64,000 nucleotides of DNA from Cylicocyclus nassatus. Its lineage: Eukaryota; Nematoda; Chromadorea; Rhabditida; Strongylidae. The DNA lies in the NCBI GenBank assembly GCA_958299035.1, contig CATQJL010000316.1, positions 29,012,441-29,076,440 on the forward strand, in the 5' to 3' direction. Of this stretch, positions 35,020 through 47,000 are shown piece by piece; the first letter of the stretch is position 1; the number at the start of each line of letters is the position of its first letter. The notes below the pieces were generated by a model that searched no databases, was not told where the DNA came from, and worked only from the letters and a program-made list of their open reading frames with translations. The translations under genes and the position numbers were made by a program.

Positions 35020-38000
35020 GTAAGTTTCGATTCATACAGACTTTCATAATTTTTAAGATGGATTCATGCTGTCGCAAAGCAAGGCAAAGGCTTTCATCTT
35101 ATATAGAAAGCTGAAAGTCTGTCTGTCTGTCGAGTACTCTGCGTTGATACCACTGCTTTGTCAAAAAAGTTTTGGACAAGCTGCCCTCCCTTTCTCAGCG
35201 TTCATTTTCGGATAGAAACCCAGGATGAAAAAATGATTGGATTACATGAGGTGATAGAGCTCTTTAAGAGCTACAACTCACACATTGCACTTTCTGGAAA
35301 ACATGTATTCTGAAAATTATAGAAATGTTTTTCTAGAAAAAGTCTGAAAATGGCCGCGTCACAATGTCGCGGACAATAATTCTTCGAACGCGAAAATTTT
35401 CTTTTAGGTCTTCTTCTGGAGCATAACAGAAGTTTTTCGCACAGGTAAGCATACTATATTTTAGAGCTCATAGAGGACAACAATCAGGTAGTGGTTACTT
35501 CCAAAAAAAAGCAAGCTTGAATTTTGTTTTGCTTTCAAAAAAATAACTTCTATTTTTCTCTTTCAAAGCAAATTTTTTCACATGGAAACCTACTCAAGTC
35601 ATCACATCAAAGCTGTTCAGATAAAGTAGATGCTCTCCACCATTCTCCATGCATCGGACGTGTGCTGGTGAGTTTCTTGGCCGGAAATGACTTCTGACAA
35701 TACGTGCACATGACCTTACCTGCGCCTCACCACTGACTTGCACCGCTTTGCAGGCTTGTAGCTTAGCCGTCAGGCGATTTACGAGCCTGTACTTAGGCTT
35801 ATTCGAAAGAGCGTGACCTTCTCGAAACCATAGTATGCAAATAAGTTCAGTTTGTGCAATCCCAGAAATTTGACGGATGGGGTCGAAGAGGGCAGTTTCA
35901 GTTGTGGGCTAAGCTTTTTTCAGCTAAAGTTGAGGAGAGCTCCTCTCGCTAACAACTTCATCCTGGAAGTTCAAAACTGTCAATTTTCGTGTGATAAATC
36001 CATTTCGAAGCTCTAAGACTGTTCTGGTGTTCATAAGAGCCTTCACTCCAATCACCTTTAAGGCTGCACTTTCACATCCATCCGTCAAATCTCTGAGATT
36101 GCTCAAACTGAACTTGTTTGCATACCATGGTTACGAGGAAATCACGCCCTTTCGAATAAGCCTAAATACAGGCTCATAGATTGCCCGACGGCTGAGCATC
36201 AAGCCTGCAAAGCGGTATAAGTCAGTGGTGAGGCGCAGGCAGGGTCATGTGCACTCATTGTCAGGAGTCATTTTCAGCCAAAAAACTCACCAGCACACGT
36301 CCGATGCAGGGAGAATGGTACAGAGCATCTACTTCATCTAAACAGCTTTGATGAGATGCCTTGAGTAGGTTTCCATGTAAAGGAATTTGCTTGGAAAGAG
36401 GAAAATAGAAATTATTTTTTTAAAAAGCAAAACAAAATTCAAGCTTGCTTTTTTTGGAAGTAACCATTACATGATTGTTGTCCTCGATGAGCTCTAAGAT
36501 ATAGTATGCTTACCTGTCCGGAAAAGTTTTGTTTTTGCTCCAAAAAAGACCTAAACAAAATTTTCGCGTTCAAAGAACCATTGGCCGCGACATTGTGACG
36601 CGGCCATTTTCGGACTTTTTCTAGAAAAAAATTTGAAATTACTAAAATACATGTTTTCCTGAAAATGCAATGTGTGGGTTGTAGCTCTTAAAGAGCTCTA
36701 TCACCTCCTGCAATCAGAGGTGCGATAGGTGGAGCCGGGCCCTCCAAAAGTGAAGGTGGTAACGTCGACTGAGCCTGTCCTCCAAGTCGTTACCGCCAGT
36801 GCGAGGAAAATAAGCAAAACAAATGCAAAAGAGATTATTGAAAGTATATTTTTCATGTACAAAGCGGCATAAATATCTAAAAATAAAGTGCTTATCAAAC
36901 GGTGTATTTAGGAGTAAAACTCAGCGGAACTGTAAGAATTTTATTAAGTAAATTTTGTTATAACGTACAGCGGGAAAAGTAGGTTGATCCAGGCAGTAAC
37001 CACCGAGAACCAGAATTTCGAACAATAAATTAACGTAAAATCATGCGAAATTTCCACTATTATAAATCTGGTGGTTGAGGATGTCAGCAAATGCGACTTT
37101 ACAAGTTTTGAAGGGCAAGTATTGTTCTACTAGAAAGTGAAAGAACTAGGTCGATTTGAGCAGTGGCTGCCGAGAACGAGAATTTTAAATAATTAAGCGA
37201 TTTTAGGTTACTTAATGACAGTTGACGTTTAGACACCTATAAATCTGGAATGTGAAGGTATGCAATGTTGCGACTTCATAGGTTTTGCAGAGTAAGAATT
37301 GCTATATCGGATTATGTTTTAGCCTTACCGATCCATCAAGATACCGCCAAGATTACGGCTCTTAAAAAACAGGTAAGAAAGCGCTTTTAGAACTTCAAGC
37401 TCGTAACTTCTCCTTCTTCATTCTCCTCTTCAAGAGCTTTCAGACGATCTATAATATGTGGGGGGTTCAATGATTTTTGCGGCTCTAACCCAGGGTGGAG
37501 ACTTTTTACCCCAAAGCCTCCGCCTCGCCCATGTTAATGTATTGGCCAGAGACCGCTAGTGGAGACTTTGGAGTGAAAAGCCTCCACCCCCGGGCATATG
37601 CCGTGGAAGGCGTGAAACCTCCACATATTATATATCATCTGAAAGCTCTTGAAGAGGAGAATCCGACCTATGAAGTCGCAACATACTCATGCAATTCTGA
37701 AGAAAGTTATGAGCTGTTGAAGTTCTAAAAGCGCTTTTTTACCTATTTTTAAGAGCCTTAATCTTGGCGGTATCTTGATGGATCGGTAAGGCTAAAACAT
37801 AATCCGATATAGCAATTCTTACTCTGCAAAACCTATGAAGTCGCAACATTGCATACCTTCACATTCCAGATTTATGGGAGTCTAAACGTCAACTGTCATT
37901 AAGTAACCTAAAATCGCTTAATTATTTGAAATTCTCGTTCTCGGCAGCCACTGCTCAAATCGACCTAGTTCTTTCACTATCTAGTAGAACAGTACTTGCC

Positions 38001-41000
38001 CTTCAAAACTTGTAAAGTCGCATTTGCTGACATCTTCAATCACCAGATTTATAACAGTGGAAATTTCGCGTGATTTTTTCGCTATTTTACCATTCGAAAT
38101 TCTGGTTCTCGGCGGTTATTGCCTAGATCGGCCTACTACATAGCTATACGCTCTCAAGACTTTCTTTTGCGTTCCTTTTGCTTACTTTCCTTCTTTTGAG
38201 CTTCAGCAAAAAACTTTTTTCAAACCCAAAAGTGAAGGTCGTCACCCCGTACCAGCTCAAAAGTGAAGGTAGGCGGAGGCTCGGCTCCGACTATCGCACC
38301 TCTGCCTGCAATCCAATCATTTTTTCATCCTGGGTTTCTATTCGAAAATGAACGCTGAGAAAAGGAGGGCAACTTGTCCGCAACTTTTTGGCGGTCACTG
38401 TATGTGCGGAATAGAAACTTTTCTGAACCGATTTGAACCAAACTTGGCATACCTATACTTCGGAGCAGGGAGCGTGTCACAGGCTACCTTTCGTCATCGA
38501 TCGATATCGATTTTATCGATTTTTATCTATTGTTTCGCAGAGTTCGCCTACGGGGCTGGGAGTTGGCAGGGGGTAAGTGGGCATGGCGATTCTGAATACA
38601 ATATTAGTTTATATCGATAACTTTTGTCGATTTTTTGCATTCACCTACGGGCCTGGGACTTGGCACAGGGGGTAATCGAGCATGCTGATTATGAATACAA
38701 TATTAGTTTTTGATATCACCTATTACTTTTATCGATTTTACCGATTTTTTTCAAAACAATTGAGCTGAAGGGCTGGGAGTTGCACGGGGGGGGGGGTAAG
38801 CGGGCATGCTGATTTCGAAAACAACACAGGGAACGGGAAATGAAGTGTAGAAGTGGGCACAGGGAAAGGTTGTACAGGGATAGGGATGGGACCTTTATTA
38901 CAGTGATTTGACGGGGTCGAGCGGAGCCGGGTAAGCAAGCTAGTTGACCATAGGTGACAAATTGTAGAACGAAATTTCTGCAAGAACAGAAGCACCGATG
39001 CACAGTAGCCAATTCTACAAGTTAATAATGCGCGCTATTCCGTCGCCTTCAGCGCGTTTTTTCGAGGGATTCAAAATCTTGGCATTTCGTTTCAACGCGT
39101 CAAAATAGGTAATCGGCCGCGTCGCGGGTGAAGATGGGGTAAAAGGCTGGAATATGCGCAGGCAAACACAATCGATGTCAACTAAATGCTCCCTTTTCCG
39201 TAGCAGCCATGCGTGCTCACCGCAAGGGCCTAGCGCGGGAACCGACCGATGAGGCATTTTCAATATACAAGCTATACGCGCGAAGCTCTGTAGGTTCGCT
39301 GTTTGGCTAGTGGAAAAGGGAGCACAGGGTTGACACGGACTGTAAGATTGTTCGTCAGTGATCCGCCGACAATACTTTTGCGTGAACGAATTGTCACGTC
39401 TTTTTCGGTAATTTGTGCGGGTAAAACAGCAGTAGAGCGCGCACTTTCTCAAATGAGCGCCTTGTGGTCATTGTGTCTAACGGAGCTAATAAAAGGAGCG
39501 CTTAATCAATCCCGAATCAAACTCTGCATACACTTCGGGGCGATGCAGGAATATGGGCTAGTTCTCGTCATCGATCCAAGTCGATGTATCGATTTTTCAA
39601 AAAATTTTGGGCTGAGGTTTTGGGCATTGACATATGGGAGCATGCTGATCACGAATGCAGTTGATCAGAAAGATATCCTCTGCATTTATTGATTTCATCG
39701 ATCTTTTACGAACTTTGAGTAGTGGGGTTGCTGCAAGGGATAAATGAACATGCTGACCAAGAAAACATAATGAATAGAGGGAAGTACGACTTGAATGTTG
39801 GGTTAGACAGTGAATGTTGCATAGCTCAGAAAATGTATTTTTATCGCAGTGCATTGACAGGGACCGAGCGAAGCCGATATCTCAGCTGTTCCATATATTA
39901 GGTTGTGTAACAAGTTCTTCGCATTTTTAGTTTTAGATTTACAAGGGAAGGACCCTCGGTCGAAGTGAGGTTCCCACACGTGATGCATATCGTTGTGCTG
40001 GATTTGGGGCACTAATAACAACCCATGTTCCTTAGCTGCTCAGTGATCTTCTGGGAAAAGTTACGAGTGATGTTTCCCTAGGATGACCACGGATCGCTTG
40101 AGTTAGCGGCGCAGAGAAATTTCATTTGTGGAGGGATGGCCGAGTGGATAGCTGCGGATACTATAGAGGAAGTGGTGAAACGGTCGGAATACTTCTGTTC
40201 CAAAAATTCTTGCATTTTTGCGAATTATTCAACGGGAGCCGGGTGTTTCTCTGCCCTGGGCCTTCTAAGGATACATATCAAACAATACAATCTACAAAAT
40301 GGAAGAACTTGGAACATAAGTATTCCAAACTTTTTACCACTTCCTCCATAGTCTCCACAGTTTTCACTCGGCCACCCCTCCACAACTGACATTTCTCGAC
40401 GCTGCTAACTTAAGCGACCCGTGGTCATCCGGGGAAAACCATCGCTCATAACTTTTCCCAGAAGATCATTGAGCAGCTAAGGAACACGGATTTTTTATTA
40501 GTGCCCCAAGACCAGCACAATGATAAGCATCACGTGTGGGAACCCCACATCGACCGAGGGTCCTTCCCTTGTAAGTATTTTGCAAAGCGTTTTGCGAGAT
40601 GTTTATATGCGTTCAAAGCTCCAAGTCTGCTATATAAAGTAACTATCAATATTTTCCTATTTCTCAAGAAGTTACTTGATAGTTCGATTGGAAAGTGAAA
40701 AATCCGAGAAAGCAAAAGTTCCATTTTTGACATCTTTTCTCTCCTGATTTTTTCCGTTAATCATTAATAAAATTTGCTCAAAAAGCCTGAGTACAATTGA
40801 AAATAACAAGCTAATCACTAATCCACTTAGTGTCAGTGTTTATATTCACGTCCTTCCTTTGACCAACCGTTTAATGCCATTTTTGCAACAGTGGGCGAGC
40901 AAGACTATGTCGCGAAGGCATTCGCGGTTTTGCGTACTTGAGTTGTATGTTCCCCAAAATTCGAATTTCGAAGTAAGTAATCCATATAATCGATAATTTT

Positions 41001-44000
41001 ATAATCAGAGACTCCCTTGTCTCGCAACTCTGTATTGTTTGGCAATCATCCTTTCACACGATGCCTTCAGATGCCTACGTTAACGCCGAAGACAAGTCAA
41101 AAAACAAAATTATCTCTAAGCTTTGAAATGAATTTTCGAGCAATTTTAGCACTTATGAGTAGTTTGCGGGATGTACAGCATTCTATCCATACACGTCGCA
41201 AATTTTTCGAGCTGTTTTTCAAGTGCAAACACATTTAGAAGGCAGCATACAGTTGTTGTACAATACAGTTGTCAAAATGGAATTTTCGCTTTCTCAGATT
41301 TTCCGGTGTAGTCGATTTATTGATTCAGCTTCTCAAGAATTGAGGAAATAATGGTAGCATTTGGTAGAGCAAACTTAGAGGTTTTGAATGCATACAAATT
41401 TTATGCCAGATATTTGGTAAAATATTGAAAAAAGTTGAAACAATGACTGATGAACGCGAACAACTTGTTACACAACCTTTAGGTTGATTCATGATTAATG
41501 CACGTTTTTCTCACCTCTTCTTCCAAGAGCTGGTATTTGAGGTGTATTTCCTCAAAAACTTTTTGCACTATTTGAAAGAGCATTTTACCTAGTTTCTCAA
41601 GCGGGCCTTCGCTTTCGTATATCTCCGTTGATTCTAAAGTTGTGAGCCTTCACATAAAAGGGACTAAATCCCAAAATTTTTGCTTTTCACTCTTTTTGCC
41701 CTAAATTCATGAGGAATAGCCGGATTAATTTTAAAAAATATGCATAAGAATTAGGGCACTTTGTGCTACAAAATGATATTTGAACAAAATTTTCCAAGAG
41801 TTCTGTGCCGAGGAACTCGATCGCGAACTTGAATGACCGTCGCTGCCATCCCGTGCTGTATAAAACTCTTAGGCAAAAGGCAAGTGCAGAACTTTTGCAC
41901 TATATAGCAGGGATGGACCTAGTTCATTTGATGGTAAAAAAGCGCTAGGATTTTCTCACTTTTCAGCGGAGATAAATGAAATAATTTTGAAAATGATCGA
42001 TTATTGAGCCCGCCGAGATGCTAGAAAAAAGTGAGTACTTTCGACTTTTTCGCGATATTTTCTTTCAAAAATTTTCCGTAAAATCCAAGCATGGCATTAC
42101 TGCTCAGGAGACCCTTGGCTATCAGATGAGCAAAGTCTGCTTTTCCCACTTCATCTCAACATGAGTTATGCTCTATCAAAGTAGAGGCTTCTGAAAAAAG
42201 ATGTTGGCAATCTTCAGGTCAAAAAACTTTTCTTTTGAGAGATACAGTCAAGCAAAAGTATCTGTTTTATAGCCACTGATTTGATGGACACAGTAATTTT
42301 CATTGCGCCCAAAGATGTCTTTGCAAGAAATAATTATCTTGGTTGAAAGAAGTATAGATAAGGTGCACTATTATGAATCAACCTAATACAGTGCTGGCCA
42401 AAACTATAATTCCACCCTGAAAACTGCCGTAACTCATCTGCTTTTCAACGAATTGATCTGAAATTTGGTACAGTTGTGTGTTTAACAGGCTACCATCAGT
42501 AACTAGAATGGATTCCGTTTTCGTTTGATTATTCAGGAAAAATTCAAAAATTTCGAAAAAAGCAGGCTTGAAGGTTGGCCAAAACTATAATTCCACCTAG
42601 GTTTCTGTCCACTAAAGTAATTCTCGGCATCCAAAGTATTTTGTGCATATACATAAGCAAAAGTCAAAACAGTCGCTTTAGTTCAGCTGTGTCATACCTT
42701 AATAAGAAACGCTATTCTGCTTTTTTCGCTTAAAAATACTTTCACCCGTATTTTGTTCCCGAGAATGTGTTTTTATGGGTAATTTCGCAGTTTCGTGACT
42801 GGATTGGAAGCGATAGGGCTCCATCTATTTTATAGATGCTTAGCAAGTGAGGACTAGAAAAAAATTTGAGTTTTCATATTTAAAGTGCACCCGACATAGA
42901 CCTAACAGCAAGCCCGACTCAGATTTTTGCCTTCAAAGTTGGCTTATGTTATTTTTGTAAGCTCTACATGATGTAGAAGGATTTTTTACATAAAAGGAAG
43001 TTTGTACACTGTACTCACGACTGTTCGCCAAGTCGCATTTTGCTTCGTTTTCGTAGCATAATTCTTTGCGGTTCAATGATAATAATTAGGCAATCCCAAA
43101 GTACTTATCAAATGGTACCTTTCCCTATTTTCGCCACTATTTAGTTGCTAGATAGAGAAAACACTCTGTATTGTATGTTACCTTTTGACTCACGTGAGCA
43201 TTACGGTCAGAACCAAAAATAAGTTCAAGGCTTTTTGCAAATCAGTTTTTGCAGGTTGATTTCCTTAATCAGCCTGCATGCTAGGACCTGCGGAAATCTG
43301 CAACCACTGAATCCGCACTCTCAAAGGTACAACAATGTTATTACCCTGCTTCACGCTCATGAGGACATTGCAGAAGAAGTTTGAAGGCAAAAATTTGAGC
43401 GCAGGCCTGCGCTTAGGTCTATGTTGGGTGCCCTTTAAATACGAAAACTCGATTTTTTTTCTAGTTCTCACTTCGCTAAGCATCTATAAGATAGATGGAG
43501 CCCTATCGCTTCCAAGCCAGTCAAGAAACGAAATTGCCCATAAAAACACATTCTCGAGAACAAAATACGGGTGAAAGTATTTTTAAGCGAAAAAAAGCAG
43601 AATAGCGTTTCTTATAAAAGTATGACACAGCTGGACTGAAGCGACTGTTTTGACTTTTGCTTATGCATATGCACAAAATAATTTGGAAGCTGAGAATTAC
43701 TTTAGTGGACAGAAACCTTGCAGGTGGAATTATAGTTTTGGCCAACCTTCAAGCCTGCTTTTTTCGAAATTTTTGATTTTTTCTTGAATAATCAAACAAA
43801 AACGGGATCCATTTTAAGTACTGATGGTAGCCTGTTAAACACACAACTGTACCAAATTTCAGATCAATTTGTTGAGAAGCAGATGAGTTACGGCAGTTTC
43901 TAGGGTGGAATTATAGTTTTGGCCAGCACTTTATATCTAATTTCTTGGGAATTTTCAGGTTCCAAAGGGTGCTAAACGGATTCATGGCTACAACTTTGAT

Positions 44001-47000
44001 GATGGACTCAATTACTCAAAATTGATGAAATCATATTTGTCAACCGGGTTTCAAGCATCTAATCTAGGAAAGGCAATGCAGGTACACGAAAAAGAGCGCT
44101 GAGATTTGAGAAAATGTAATGCTATCATCTAGGAAGTCAACAACATGTTGAATGCGAGAGAGGGCTTCGACTCAGATGAAGAAGATAGCCAATCTGTGTT
44201 GAAGAAAATCCGTCCATGCACGATATTTCTTGGATACACATCAAATCTAGTCACAAGCGGTAACAGAGACGTAAGATAGTTGCTTTTTTCGCAACATGGG
44301 TAAAAACGTACGTTCGTCTAATGGTTAGTTAGATCCCCAAAATCAATCCATGTGCGCGATGCTATGTGTCCAAATTTGCTTAGATGCTGCCTTCAAAGGT
44401 ACTGGTTCGGCAGTGAACATACTGGAAAGTAATATTGTAGATTGCTTTCACCCCAGAATGAATAGAGCACCGACCACACAGCATGTGCCCGCGCTAAGAA
44501 AACTACTCCAACCCGTGCCCGCAAGCTATTCTCACAAGCGCTTGGATGAGCTAGCGATTTCCCTCCTATGCATCAGGGTTCCGTAAGGACCCTGTGTTTC
44601 CGGAGCTGCTCTACTCGTCCAATTTCAAAAATGAAGGGCCTTGGATTGCTGCTGGTCTCAGCCATCGCCCTCTTTGTGCTGGATTTTCGGAGTCAGCGCG
44701 TCGGATTACCCCAGGTGGGCAGGAAGATATCAGATCATTCTTGGCTCGGCAATGAGACGTAGTATAGCAGCGTCACAGAGTAAAGTTCTCGTAATGGAAC
44801 ATTTAGGCCAAAATCGATCTCTCACTGCCACTTCTGACCCCCGAAAATTTAGGCAGCTCCCAGCTCTCCCCGCCCGCCTTGCGATTTTGTTACCACCATT
44901 AGACGCGCTCGTCACTGATGTGCAAAAGGGCCCCGCAATAACTCTGCGTCTTCGCCATCACGGGCTCCGTGTCCAGCGCCCACGTTTGTAACTGATGGTT
45001 TTGCAAAATGCTCGTTCTAGCCATTTTCGGGCCTATCAAGGTGGGTCGAAATCAGCGCAGAGAATTACCCCAGGTAAGCGAGATATAAATGCTTTGGGGA
45101 TTTGTCGAGGCACCCCTCCAAGGCATTCCCTCACAGCCATCCTCCCCCCCCCCCCACTCATCCACGGGAGGATCAGCAACTCAGATAATCGCCGGGGCAG
45201 GCGGTCCGCAAGTCGCGCTTCCTTGCAAGCTTTCAGCAGAATTTTGGGGCGTGGCCAAAATAAACAGTAAAGAAAGTAAGGGAAAGGAAGAACCTTCAGC
45301 GAGCGGTACTTCTTTTACTGTCGCATGTTCTGCCAGCGGGCAGCAATACAGTATTCTCTGCGAGCGCTCGTCAAGATATTTCTTTCAGCGAGCGTTGGCC
45401 AAACTTTCAGCAAATGGTCGGATTCTTTTGATGCAGTTTCGGGCTCATGCCGAGCAAAGGTATGACTCTACATGGCAGAGATGTCACCGATGGTTTGATA
45501 ACCCAGTAATTACCCCAGTTTAGAGTACTTTCTCTTAGCGGAAGGTAACTTTTGGGTTGTGGGTCCTTTACAAAGAAAAGTGCGGCCCTCAATAATTTTG
45601 CATATTCTCGCCGAAAGTGCGCGACAATGCGGCCACTGCGCCGCAACTGATCTATGGGAAAGCAGCAAGTGTTCCGAGCATTCGTACAAAATTCGGCCGA
45701 CATTCTTCCAAGCATCTGGAAGCGGACCGCAATAAATCAAGCGAACTATTTTTCTGGTACCGCCTGCCCGTAATTCGCATGGCCGCCTGCCCCCGTCGAT
45801 TATCTAGGAAAGGGGTTTGAGGTGGATAACTGCAAGCACTCATGTATTAGGTTGATGCATAATTCTGCACCAAAACAGGTACAGACCGCAATAATCCGGA
45901 ATAATCCTATATCCCAAACAGGATTCGATATATCATTAGATAGAGCAAATCTAAAGGATATCGACGACTGCCTCAACTCGTGCAATTACACCACTTGGGC
46001 ATGCCTTATTGGGGCCTTTCCAGCTTGACAGTACGCTGCAGCGCGCGGGGATTGTAGCTCGCAGCATTCCCGTCCTTTCCCTGTCCTGTCTTGTCCTACT
46101 GTCAGGCTGGAAAGGCTCTAAAAGAGCACGCCCACAGTGGTGTAATTGCACTAGTTGGGGCAGTCGTCGACGAATATCCTTTAGCTCTGCAAGACAGTGC
46201 TTGAAGTTTTGCAGCAGCTTTGTTCCAAACGAAGATTGAAGCCAAAAACCAAAAAGATCCAAGCGCCCCACAAAACTAAGAAAAAATTGGAAGTCCGTTC
46301 AGAAAAATCCTTCAAAATTTTCAACTTGCTCATAAATTGTCATTTCGTATAAGACATTTCTCTATGCAGTTGCTGTATTTTTCTCTTAGCTAAAAATTGG
46401 GAAAACGAAGTTTTTCATGTTTTTGCCAAATTAGAGCTGACAAGGAAGGATACGTGGTCACCGCGGCCATTCATAATGATTTGTAAATCAAAATGCACCT
46501 TTTAATGCTGGTTCGAATACTGTCTTCCATATCTGCGAAACAATAATCTAGATGGAGTTATGATTTTTTTCCATAAATAAACTGCGTTACTGCGGAGGGT
46601 CAAAATCATCAGTAAAAATTTTCTTTCCTTTTCAAATGCTGAATATGGCTTAGATAGGTATAATGCAACAGTAATCCTTTTAAATTTCTCTTCAATAGCT
46701 TCAAATAGTAACTTAGAACAAATTTGGTAATTTTGACTACACAAAAGTACGCAAATTTTCTAAGAAAAAAGTTCATAACTTCCTTCAGAAGATCGTTTCG
46801 CAGATAACGAGCACATATTTGGAATCAGCATTTCGAGGTGCATCTTACGGTATATATATATGCATGCATTCCAAATGGCCACGATGACCGAGTATTCTTT
46901 CCTTGTGAGATGTTCTAACACTAAGAGTTGTATAGTACCTGCCTTTAGCAGTGAAACTTTACATTTTCAGCCTTCTAGAATTGCTAGTTCACGAGAAATG

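Larger units (their letters stand above)
35097..38943 (+). mobile_element. Helitron-like element split by a large foldback insertion
   Basis: The 5' end TCTTATATAGAAAGCTGAAA (35097) followed by GTCTGTCTGTCTGT, and the 3' end GCGGAGCCGGGTAAGC then AAGCTAG and T (38943), match the Helitrons at 5010 and 12765. The body resumes at about 38391 with TGTATGTGCGGAATAGAAAC and then the ATCGATCG and GGGCTGGGAGTTGGC blocks. Between lie an adapter sequence and a 3.2-kb foldback. It sits in intron 1 of the DHPS-like gene. No coding capacity. Confidence 0.7.

Noticed and set aside
40131..40220. tRNA-Ser/Leu gene
   Set aside because: Only the 5' half with box A is visible; there is no anticodon arm, box B or acceptor partner.
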